DNA of 51,757 bases from Plantactinospora alkalitolerans. GTDB lineage: Bacteria; Actinomycetota; Actinomycetes; Mycobacteriales; Micromonosporaceae. Positions 44,951-51,757 of the stretch are shown here, one piece after another. The notes under the pieces were generated by a model. That model did not search any database. It was not told where the DNA came from and worked only from the letters and a program-made list of their open reading frames with translations. The stretch is taken from the NCBI RefSeq assembly GCF_015690345.1, contig NZ_JADPUN010000203.1, positions 1 through 51,757 of the forward strand, read 5' to 3'. The position numbers were made by a program, and so were the translations under genes. The first letter of the stretch is position 1; every line of letters starts with the position of its first letter.

Positions 44951-46282
44951 ATGTCACCGAACGCCGAGGTCATCAACTTCCCCGCGGCCCACCCGCAACG
45001 CGTACTGATCCTCTCCTGGGAGTACCCGCCGGTGCTGGTCGGCGGGCTCGGCCGGCACGTACACGCGCTGGCCACCGCGCTCGCCACCGCCGGACACCAG
45101 GTCACGGTGGTGACCCGGCACGCCGAGGGCGTCCCGGTGGAGGCGTACGTCGACGGGGTGCACGTGCTGCGCGCCCCCGAGGACCCGGTCGGGTTCCCGC
45201 TGGCCACCCCGAGCCTGCTGGCCTGGACCATGGCCTTCAACCACACCCTCACCCGGACCGCCCTACGCGCCACCCGGACCCAGCGGTACGACGTGATCCA
45301 CGCCCACGACTGGCTGGTCGCGCACAGCGCGATCAACCTCGCCGACCACCTGGACATCCCCCTGGTGACCACGATCCACGCCACCGAGGCGGGCCGGCAC
45401 CAGGGCTGGCTGCCGGGCGAGATGAACCGGACCATCCACTCGGTCGAACACTGGCTCAGCTCCGCCTCGCACCGGGTCATCACCTGCTCCGGTTACATGC
45501 GCGACCAGGTGGCGGCCCTGTTCGGGCTGCCCGCCGGGCACGTCGACGTGGTACCCAACGGCGTCGACGACCGGGCCTGGTCGGCGCAGCCCCGGGCGGT
45601 CGCCGCCGCCCGCAAGCGGTTCGCCGGGTCCGGGCCGCTGGTCGGCTTCGCCGGCCGGCTCGTCTACGAGAAGGGTGTGCAGCACCTCGTGCACGCCGTA
45701 CCACGGCTGCGGGAGCGGTATCCCGAACTGCGGGTGGTGATCGCCGGGGACGGGCCGTACCGGTCGGAGTTGCAGGACCAGGCCCGGGGGCTCGGGCTGG
45801 ACCGCAGCGTCAGGTTCGCCGGGTTCATGACCGAACGCCAGTTGCCCGCGCTGCTCGCCGCCACCGACGCCACGGTGGTGCCGAGTCTCTACGAGCCGTT
45901 CGGGATGGTCGCCCTGGAGGCGGCCGCCGCCGGGGCACCGCTCGCGGTCGCCGCGACGGGCGGCCTCGCCGAGATCGTCGAGGCCGGGGTCACCGGGGTC
46001 ACGTTCCCGCACAGCGATCCGGACGCGCTGGCCGGTGCCGTCGACTCACTGCTCGACGACGAGGTCTTCGCGCGCCGGGTCGCCCGCCGGGCCCGCACCA
46101 TGGTCTCCGAGCGGTACGGCTGGGCGAGCATCGCCGCCCGCACCGCGGCGGTGTACGCCAGCGCGGCTGGCGCCGGCACGGCCGGACGTACCCGGTTCGG
46201 GGGTGGTGCGTCGGGCGGCGTTCCGGCGCCGATCGTCGTACCCGAGGGGAACCTGCTCGCCCTCGACGGCGCCGCCTGCTGA
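44951..46282 (+). CDS. GT4 glycosyltransferase, glycogen-synthase-like
   Basis: 443-aa GT-B glycosyltransferase. The acceptor half has ILSWEYPPVLVGGLGRHVHALATAL, the K/V-x-G-G-L loop typical of starch/glycogen synthase-like and maltose-1-phosphate-type GT4 enzymes, then DVIHAHDWLVAH. The donor half has VGFAGRLVYEKGVQHLVHAV and the E-x7-E signature VVPSLYEPFGMVALEAAAAG. It probably extends an alpha-1,4-glucan from a nucleotide sugar or maltose phosphate. The residue after the debranching enzyme gene (147 bp upstream) and the shared strand suggest a glycogen role. ATG 44951 follows AAAGGGGGCTGGGCC. Confidence 0.85.
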   Translation: MSPNAEVINFPAAHPQRVLILSWEYPPVLVGGLGRHVHALATALATAGHQVTVVTRHAEGVPVEAYVDGVHVLRAPEDPVGFPLATPSLLAWTMAFNHTLTRTALRATRTQRYDVIHAHDWLVAHSAINLADHLDIPLVTTIHATEAGRHQGWLPGEMNRTIHSVEHWLSSASHRVITCSGYMRDQVAALFGLPAGHVDVVPNGVDDRAWSAQPRAVAAARKRFAGSGPLVGFAGRLVYEKGVQHLVHAVPRLRERYPELRVVIAGDGPYRSELQDQARGLGLDRSVRFAGFMTERQLPALLAATDATVVPSLYEPFGMVALEAAAAGAPLAVAATGGLAEIVEAGVTGVTFPHSDPDALAGAVDSLLDDEVFARRVARRARTMVSERYGWASIAARTAAVYASAAGAGTAGRTRFGGGASGGVPAPIVVPEGNLLALDGAAC

Positions 46283-46312
46283 AGTCCGGCCGACGCCCCG
46301 ACACCGCTCGCT

Positions 46313-46346
46313 CCGATGCCGCCGGCCCCTCGGCCGGTGGCATCGG
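46313..46346 (+). terminator. Stem-loop terminator after the GT4 gene
   Basis: CCGATGCC-G-CCGGCC (46313-46327) pairs with GGCCGG-T-GGCATCGG (46332-46346): 15 bp with one G-U pair, loop CCTC, starting 31 bases after the stop. There is no U tract. Confidence 0.75.
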
Positions 46347-46457
46347 TGAAATCCTTTCCGATCAGCGCACGGAGCAGTACCTACGCCGCGATGGAGGATG
46401 CGAAAGACACTGTCCGCTCGCTATCGTGTACGGCGGGTAACAAAGGGGGAACCGCCG

Positions 46458-48434
46458 GTGCAGCAGGTACGAATCGCGGATCGTTACCTGTTGCTGGAAA
46501 CCGTCGGCAGCGGCGGGATGGGGCGGGTCTGGCTGGCCCGGGACGAGATGCTGCACCGCTCCGTCGCGATCAAGCAGGTCGTCCCGCCGACCTGGATGAC
46601 CCTGGAGGAGCGCCACGAGCTGCGGGCCCGGACCCTGCGGGAGGCCCGGACAGCGGCCCGGCTGAACCACCCCAACGTGGTACGGATCTACGACGTCGTG
46701 CACTCCGACGACTGCCCCTGGATCGTGATGGAGTACGTCCCGTCCCGCTCCGTGCAGCAGGTGCTCGACGCGGACGGCCCGCTCAGCCCGCTCTGGACCG
46801 CCGAGGTCGGTCTGGCTGTGCTGGCCGCGCTGCGCGACGCGCACCGCAACGGGGTGCTGCACCGGGACGTCAAGCCGCACAACGTACTGATCGCCGAGGA
46901 CGGCCGGGTGGTGCTCACCGACTTCGGTCTGGCCACGGTGGACGGCGGCGACGGGGCGTTGACCCGGGACGGCATCGTCCTCGGCTCGCCGCAGTACGTC
47001 TCCCCGGAGCGGGCCGCGAGCGGATCGTCCACCGCCGAGTCGGACCTGTGGTCGCTGGGTGCCACCCTGTACGCCGCCGTGGAGGGTCGGTCGCCGTACC
47101 GCCGGCCGACCACGATGGCCACGCTGACCGCGCTCGCCGTGGCACCACCGGATCCGACCAGGCTGGCTGGTCCGCTCCGGCCGGTCCTGAACGGGCTGCT
47201 CCGCCGGGATCCCCGGCAGCGGTTGACCGCCAACGAGGTCGAGCGGCTGCTGCGCCGGATCGTCGAGCCGCCACCGCCCCGGTCCGGGCGACACCCGCTC
47301 ACCCTGGCCCGCACCCTCGCCCGCCGATCGCCGGTCATCCCGCAGGCCGACCGGACCGGTCCCGGGGATCCGGGCGGTGCGGAGCCGGACCAGCGGCACC
47401 AGCCGAAGCAGCGTCGTACGCCCAACCAACGCCCCCAGCCCGAACAGCGCCCCCAGTCGAACCAACGGCTCCGGCCGAACCAGTCACTTCAGTCGCAGCG
47501 GTACGACGATCCGGACGGGCACCGGAACGCGGACCAGCGGAACGAGCCGGATCAGCACGGTGGGGCCGACCAGCACGGTGGAGCCGACCAGCACGGTGGA
47601 GCCGACCCGCACGGTGGAGCCGACCCGCACGGTGGAGCCGACCCGCACGGTGGAGCCGACCAGCACGATGGGGCCGACCAGCAGGACGAACCGGATCGGC
47701 ACGGTGGAGTCGACCAGCACGGTGCGGGGGCGGATCGGACCGGCGGGCGTCGGCGCGGCCGGCGTACCCGGTGGGTGTTGGCATTGGCCGGGACGCTCGC
47801 CGTGCTGACCGGCGTCGGCACCGGGCTGGTGCTGTGGAACCAACGCGGCGACGGGGCCCCGTCCGACGTCGCCGGGTCCCGCCGGCCGACCGTGCAGGTG
47901 CCGGCCGCGTTCCCCTGCGCTCCGCCGCCGGAAGAGAGCAGCAGGGTGACCGCCGCACCGAATCCCCCGGAGGAGCGCTTCGGACTGATCGAGAACTGGA
48001 CCTGGTACACCGACCCGTCCGGCTTCCGGATCGCCGTTCCGATCGGTTGGCGCCGGTACGTCGACGGTCCGGTCATCTGCTTCCGGGAGCCGGTGGCCGG
48101 CACCGCCCGAATGTTGAGCGTCGATCCGACCACCCCGACGACCACGGACGGCGAGGCCTACTGGCACGCGGAGGAGAGGCGGCTGCTCGGGCACGGTGCG
48201 CTGACCGGTTACGAACAGGTCGCCATCGGACCGTTCGACATCGGGGCCGGCGGTGCGACCTGGGAGTGCCGCTGGACCAATGCCCTCGGCGACCGGGTGC
48301 ACACCGTCCGGATGCTGATCAACACGTCTTCCCGGCGGGCGTACACGGTTTCCTGGTTGACCCGGGAGTTCGACTGGGGGGTCAACCAGAGCTATCTGCG
48401 GATGTTGCAGACCAGTTTCCGACCGGCTGCCTGA
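46458..48434 (+). CDS. Membrane Ser/Thr protein kinase (PknB-like)
   Basis: 658-aa transmembrane kinase. The catalytic domain (about 5-275) is complete: VGSGGMGRVW, VAIK (Lys39), HRDVKPHN (Asp137), DFG (Asp155) and GSPQYVSPERA. A long Gln/Asn/Pro/Arg juxtamembrane linker includes ten six-residue DQHGGA-type units (365-424). One TM helix (WVLALAGTLAVLTGVGTGLVLW, ~439-460) precedes a ~190-residue extracellular domain (NWTWYTDPSGFRIAVPIGWRRYVDG) of the kind used as a sensor in actinobacterial STPKs; it contains no PASTA repeats. GTG 46458 has AGGGGGA upstream; ATG 46398 is less likely. Confidence 0.92.
   Translation: MQQVRIADRYLLLETVGSGGMGRVWLARDEMLHRSVAIKQVVPPTWMTLEERHELRARTLREARTAARLNHPNVVRIYDVVHSDDCPWIVMEYVPSRSVQQVLDADGPLSPLWTAEVGLAVLAALRDAHRNGVLHRDVKPHNVLIAEDGRVVLTDFGLATVDGGDGALTRDGIVLGSPQYVSPERAASGSSTAESDLWSLGATLYAAVEGRSPYRRPTTMATLTALAVAPPDPTRLAGPLRPVLNGLLRRDPRQRLTANEVERLLRRIVEPPPPRSGRHPLTLARTLARRSPVIPQADRTGPGDPGGAEPDQRHQPKQRRTPNQRPQPEQRPQSNQRLRPNQSLQSQRYDDPDGHRNADQRNEPDQHGGADQHGGADQHGGADPHGGADPHGGADPHGGADQHDGADQQDEPDRHGGVDQHGAGADRTGGRRRGRRTRWVLALAGTLAVLTGVGTGLVLWNQRGDGAPSDVAGSRRPTVQVPAAFPCAPPPEESSRVTAAPNPPEERFGLIENWTWYTDPSGFRIAVPIGWRRYVDGPVICFREPVAGTARMLSVDPTTPTTTDGEAYWHAEERRLLGHGALTGYEQVAIGPFDIGAGGATWECRWTNALGDRVHTVRMLINTSSRRAYTVSWLTREFDWGVNQSYLRMLQTSFRPAA
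47550..47729 (+). repeat. 18-bp coding minisatellite in the Ser/Thr kinase gene
   Basis: Ten consecutive 18-bp units (type GACCAGCACGGTGGAGCC) run in frame and encode DQHGGA, DPHGGA and degenerate DQHDGA, DQQDEP, DRHGGV, DQHGAG. The central units are nearly identical, so the array is probably length-variable between strains. Confidence 0.9.
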
Positions 48435-48748
48435 GCCGACTCCCTCCGCGCCGGGGACGTCGCGGGGCCGGACGGGCTGGCGGCGACACGCCGGGGAGCG
48501 CCGGGCCAGCGCCGGTTTCCCGGCCGGCGTACGCACCGCTGCCAACGCTTGTACGACCACCTCCGACACCGCTTTGAGCTGCATGTGAAGGCGATTCACC
48601 GGTGGGTCTCGGAGGCACTGTGCCGGCCGTGCCGACCGTACCGGAACGACCCGGACAGCACTGTGGATCAAACGGTGATTGCCTGCCGATCCGGCGTTTG
48701 GCACAGTGGCGGGGCCATGTGGATGCTCCTGGGGAAGGACGTACGAAA
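48435..48748 (+). other. Intergenic region with an inverted repeat upstream of DUF457 gene
   Basis: There is no supported gene. CACTGTG..CAAACG (48659-48674) and its mirror CGTTTG-G-CACAGTG (48695-48708) can form a 13-bp interrupted stem with a 20-base loop, 41 bp before the next ATG. It could be an operator pair or a structured 5' leader. GGGGAAGGA at about 48731-48739 is the ribosome site. Confidence 0.45.
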
Positions 48749-49558
48749 ATGATGGGGCCATCCCATGCGTTGTCCGGTGCTGCCGTCTGGTTGGCCGGAT
48801 CCTGGGCGCTGAACCAGTTCGCCGGCTACGAGCAGTCTCCGCTGGCGATCGCGGTCGGCACGGCGGTCTGCGCCGGTGGGGCCCTCTTCCCCGACCTCGA
48901 CATGTCCGGCAAGGTCACCCGTAACCAGGGTGGGGCCACCGTCGCCCGCACCTTCGGCGTCGTGTCGCTGTTCTTCGCCGAGGTGATGGAGAAGATCTCG
49001 CTCGGCGTCTACCACGCCACGAAGCTGAGCAAGGACCCGCACCGCAACAACGGCCACCGCACCCTGACCCACACCCTGCCGTTCACCGTGCTGGTCGGCT
49101 GGGGTACCACCGCCCTCTGCACCGCGTACGGCAAGTGGGCGGTGATCGGCATCCTCTTCTTCATGATCGGACTGGCCCTGCGGGGCCTGTTCGACGAGTG
49201 GGCGAAGCGGGCCGGCTGGGTGATCGTCACGATAGTGTCGCTGGCGGCGGCCTACTTCACCTTCCTGCACCTGCCGGGCGACCGGGGCTACCCGATGCTG
49301 GGCCTGGCGGTCGGCGTCGGCTGTTTCGTCCACATCATGGGCGACATCATCACCAGCGCCGGAGTGCCGATCCTCTGGCCGATTCCGATCAAGCGTCGGA
49401 TGTGGATGATGATCGGCATCCCGAACAAGATCGCCGTCAAGGTGGGCGGCAAGGTGGAGACGATCGTACTGCGCGGCGTCTTCACCGTGGTCTCCGTGCT
49501 CGCCACGGCCGGCCTGCTGGCGCCGTCGGTGCTCCGCCGGTTCAACATCGAGGTCTGA
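48749..49558 (+). CDS. DUF457/YdjM-type membrane-bound metal-dependent hydrolase
   Basis: 269-aa membrane protein of the DUF457 (YdjM/LexA-binding membrane hydrolase) family. It begins MMGPSHALSGAAVWLA, with the typical His of GPSHAxSG, then GGALFPDLDM, NNGHRTLTHTLPFTVLVGW (HR-x-x-T-H) and VHIMGDIITSAGVPILWPI. These His/Asp residues suggest a metal site at the membrane, such as a phospholipase-like activity. About six helices. The real function in actinomycetes is unknown. Two ATGs in tandem (48749, 48752). Confidence 0.82.
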   Translation: MMGPSHALSGAAVWLAGSWALNQFAGYEQSPLAIAVGTAVCAGGALFPDLDMSGKVTRNQGGATVARTFGVVSLFFAEVMEKISLGVYHATKLSKDPHRNNGHRTLTHTLPFTVLVGWGTTALCTAYGKWAVIGILFFMIGLALRGLFDEWAKRAGWVIVTIVSLAAAYFTFLHLPGDRGYPMLGLAVGVGCFVHIMGDIITSAGVPILWPIPIKRRMWMMIGIPNKIAVKVGGKVETIVLRGVFTVVSVLATAGLLAPSVLRRFNIEV

Positions 49559-49616
49559 CCGGGTCGCCGCCGGTACGCGCGCGCCGGACCGGTCAGACCG
49601 CGGCCCGCCGGGCCGG

Positions 49617-50243
49617 TCAGACCGCGACCCGCTGGGCCGGCACCGGCACGGTCAGTCCCCAGGCGGCGAGCAGTTCGGGGGTGTTCGCCCGACTGCCGTC
49701 CGCCACGGCGTCACAGGCGATGTCGACGATCTCGTCCTTGTGCGCCATCAGGTACGGCCGGGCACCGACGTCGGCATTGGCCAGCGCGGCGATGCCGGCC
49801 CAGTGCCGGCGGCCGAACAGCATCGGGTAGCCGCGCAACCCCTCGTAGGTGGCGCAGACCAGTGCCTCGGGATAGGGCAGCGCCGCCACCCGGCAGACCG
49901 CCGCCGTGGTCAGACCCGGCATGTCCACCGGGACCACCACCACCGCCTCGATCCGGGGATCGGGCAGGGCGTCCAGGCCGAGTCGGATCGATGATCCGAT
50001 TCCGGTGCCCCAGGACCGGTTCACCACCACCATCGTCCCGGAGAGGTCGGCGGTCGTCCGGACCTGCTCGGCAGCGGCGCCGAGCACCACGACCAACGGC
50101 CCGCACCCCGCCTCGCGCATGGTGTCGAGTACCTGGTTCACCAGGGGTCGCTCCCCCTGGTGCAGCAACGCCTCCGGGCCACCGATCCGGCGTCCCCCGC
50201 CCGCGGCGATGATCATTCCTGCGATCCGACTCAGCTGCGTCAC
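49617..50243 (-). CDS. MobA/MocA-like nucleotidyltransferase
   Basis: 208-aa NTP_transf_3 protein. It has the nucleotide loop GMIIAAGGGRRIGG, then VVVLGAAAEQVRTTAD, GTGIGSSIRLGLDAL and VVVPVDMPGLT (the metal-binding Asp), as in molybdopterin cytidylyl/guanylyltransferases (MocA, MobA). The usual Lys of the loop (R-M-G-x-P-K-A-L) is Glu here (GGPEALL), which may change activity. No molybdenum-cofactor gene adjoins. GTG 50243 is chosen; ATG 50216 would cut into the fold's first strand. Confidence 0.8.
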   Translation of the reverse strand: MTQLSRIAGMIIAAGGGRRIGGPEALLHQGERPLVNQVLDTMREAGCGPLVVVLGAAAEQVRTTADLSGTMVVVNRSWGTGIGSSIRLGLDALPDPRIEAVVVVPVDMPGLTTAAVCRVAALPYPEALVCATYEGLRGYPMLFGRRHWAGIAALANADVGARPYLMAHKDEIVDIACDAVADGSRANTPELLAAWGLTVPVPAQRVAV

Positions 50244-50334
50244 CTTCCGCCTGTCGTACGGCCCCGCCGCACGCACACCGGACCCAACGAGCAGATGTCA
50301 ACCAGGTATCGGCACTAAACGGACTAATTTGGAG

Positions 50335-51757
50335 TTATGCCGCATCGGCGTAGCACTCCACCACCGAGACGTCGAGCGGAAACCGGACCGGACTGTCGCC
50401 GAACAACAACCGTCCCGCCTGCGCCGCCGCCCGGTCCACCAGGACGGTCACCTGGTCGGCCAGCTCCGCCGGACAGTGCACCAGCACCTCGTCGTGCTGG
50501 AAGAAGACCAGTTCGGGTCCGCCGGACCCGGCGGGCCCGGCGCCCAGACCGACGAGCCCGTTGCGCAGCCCGGCGAGCAGGGTCAGCGCCCATTCCGCCG
50601 CCGTGGCCTGGATGACGAAGTTGCGGGTGAACCGGCCCCGGGCCCGCGCGGCCGCCCGGGCCCGAGGGCCGAACGGATCACCGCCGGCCGAGTCCACGAC
50701 CGGACCCTCGCCCTCCTCCGAGTCCCGGACCGAGACCGAGGACGGCGGACAGGTACGCCCGAGCCAGGAACGCACCAGGCCACCGCCCTCCCCGGTCCGC
50801 GCCGCCGCCTCGACGTACTCGAAGGCGGTCGGATAGCTGCGCCGCAGCACGGCCAGCGCGGGAATCGCCTCGCCACCGGTCTGCCCGTACATCGCGCCGA
50901 GCAGGGCCAGCTTGGCCCGACCCCGGTCGCCGCCGAAGCTGTCCCGGGCCAACGCGGCGTAGAGGTCACCGGAGCCACCCGCGGCGGCCAGCCGGGCGTC
51001 ACCGGAGACCGCCGCCAGCACCCGGGGCTCCAACTGGCCGGCGTCGGCGACCACGAACCGCCAGCCCGGATCGGCCCGAGCTGCCCGGCGCACCACCTTC
51101 GGGATCTGCAACGCGCCACCGCCCCGGGTCGCCCACCGGCCGGAGACCACCCCGCCCGGTACGTACTCCGGACGGAACCGGCCGCCCCGGACCCACGCCT
51201 CCCGCCAGGCCCAGCCGTGCGCGGTCCAGATCCGGTACAGCTCCTTGTATTCGAGCAGCAGTGGCACCGCCGGATGGTCCACTCCCCGCAACACCCAGGC
51301 CCGGGTGTTCGGCAGGTCGAATCCGGCCCGGGCGAAGGCACGGAGCAGCTCGGCCGGCGACTCGGCGTGCAGTTGACGTACGCCGAACGCCGCCGCGATC
51401 CGCCCGGACAGCTCGGCGAGCCGGCGGGGCGGCCCACCCATCGGCGACGGCTCACCGAGCAGCTCGACCAGGAGCGCGTCGTGTACGTCGGCCCGCCACG
51501 GCAACCCGGTCGCACCCATCTCGGCGGCGATCAGGGCACCGGCCGACTCGGCCGCGACCAGTAGCCGGAACCGGCCCGGATGCTCGGTCGCGGCGATCCG
51601 GGCCTGCTGGTCGGCGTACACCCGGACCAGCGCGTCGAGCCCGAGCGGCGGCGACCCGGACGCCACCTCGAAGAGCGCGCCCTGGCCGTCCCCGGGCGGC
51701 GCCGCGGCCCGGGGCAGCGGATCGGCCGGCACCGGCGTGCCCGTCAGCCGGGCCCAC
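50335..51757 (-). CDS. PolA-family DNA polymerase (partial, 5' end outside window)
   Basis: C-terminal ~473 residues of a family A polymerase of the actinobacterial 'bifunctional 3'-5' exonuclease/DNA polymerase' kind. Motif A is VVADAGQLEPRVLAAVSGD; motif B is RGRAKLALLGAMYGQTGG; motif C is FFQHDEVLVHCP with the catalytic HDE. An ALIAAEMGATGLPW segment precedes the thumb. The frame stays open to the window edge, so the exonuclease-like N terminus lies beyond. Motif A has Ala-Gly-Gln-Leu-Glu-Pro in place of the usual Tyr-Ser-Gln-Ile-Glu-Leu, seen in this divergent subfamily. It is likely an accessory repair polymerase, not the main Pol I. Confidence 0.85.
   Translation of the reverse strand, partial: WARLTGTPVPADPLPRAAAPPGDGQGALFEVASGSPPLGLDALVRVYADQQARIAATEHPGRFRLLVAAESAGALIAAEMGATGLPWRADVHDALLVELLGEPSPMGGPPRRLAELSGRIAAAFGVRQLHAESPAELLRAFARAGFDLPNTRAWVLRGVDHPAVPLLLEYKELYRIWTAHGWAWREAWVRGGRFRPEYVPGGVVSGRWATRGGGALQIPKVVRRAARADPGWRFVVADAGQLEPRVLAAVSGDARLAAAGGSGDLYAALARDSFGGDRGRAKLALLGAMYGQTGGEAIPALAVLRRSYPTAFEYVEAAARTGEGGGLVRSWLGRTCPPSSVSVRDSEEGEGPVVDSAGGDPFGPRARAAARARGRFTRNFVIQATAAEWALTLLAGLRNGLVGLGAGPAGSGGPELVFFQHDEVLVHCPAELADQVTVLVDRAAAQAGRLLFGDSPVRFPLDVSVVECYADAA

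Noticed and set aside
47550-47729. CRISPR-like array
   Set aside because: The 18-bp units are contiguous without spacers and stay in the kinase reading frame; no cas gene is present.
49590-49627. Short direct repeat CCGGTCAGACCGCG at the DUF457/nucleotidyltransferase junction
   Set aside because: Two 14-base copies in very GC-rich DNA at a gene end; too little to claim an element.

Overview
The window is high-GC DNA, mostly G or C at third codon positions, with GTG and TTG starts and tight operons. It looks like the chromosome of a filamentous actinomycete. Family Micromonosporaceae is my best guess, from the conservon-type kinase, the LpqY-SugABC transporter, the Ser/Thr kinase and two copies of a GAAGGGGCCC-type terminator hairpin. 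I see no phage, plasmid, transposon, CRISPR, tRNA or rRNA. About 39 genes are supported.

Layout. 0.3-1.8 kb: exported GH1 beta-glucosidase behind a CebR-type operator. 1.9-7.4 kb: APH-fold kinase; a CvnA/CvnB sensor pair lacking CvnC/CvnD; FGGY sugar kinase. 7.6-9.8 kb: a fused anthranilate synthase with a complete tryptophan attenuator (19-residue leader peptide with Trp-Trp, and alternative hairpins). 10-14 kb: orphan histidine kinase, a TetR-HxlR fusion regulator divergent from a GNAT acetyltransferase, and a DMT transporter. 14.2-18.6 kb: trehalose importer lpqY-sugA-sugB-sugC. 19.2-22.2 kb: RusA-like small protein, small unknown protein, PAS-GGDEF-EAL protein. 22.3-23.8 kb: three coupled genes for a cysteine-motif protein and a split YeeE/YedE transporter behind a promoter/operator-like region. 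24-30.3 kb: amino-acid oxidase, lipoprotein, polyprenyl diphosphate synthase, MacB/FtsX-type ABC pair.

30.6-37.5 kb is a carbohydrate-uptake locus: LacI regulator, secreted tandem esterase, solute-binding lipoprotein and two permeases without their own ATPase. It is punctuated by strong stem-loops. 37.5-46.3 kb: secreted subtilase with two P-domains, then alpha-glucan metabolism (GH63-like hydrolase, divergent glycogen debranching enzyme, GT4 glycosyltransferase). 46.4-51.8 kb: membrane Ser/Thr kinase with an 18-bp coding repeat, DUF457 membrane protein, MobA-like nucleotidyltransferase, and a PolA-family polymerase cut by the window edge.

The common theme is sugar acquisition and storage: beta-glucoside hydrolysis, trehalose import, an ABC sugar system and glycogen/alpha-glucan turnover. 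A rare 10-mer shared by the lacI promoter and the divergent glucosidase/debranching promoter 12 kb away suggests a regulatory link. The most novel-looking unit is the cysteine-motif/YeeE operon; the best-supported regulatory element is the trp attenuator.
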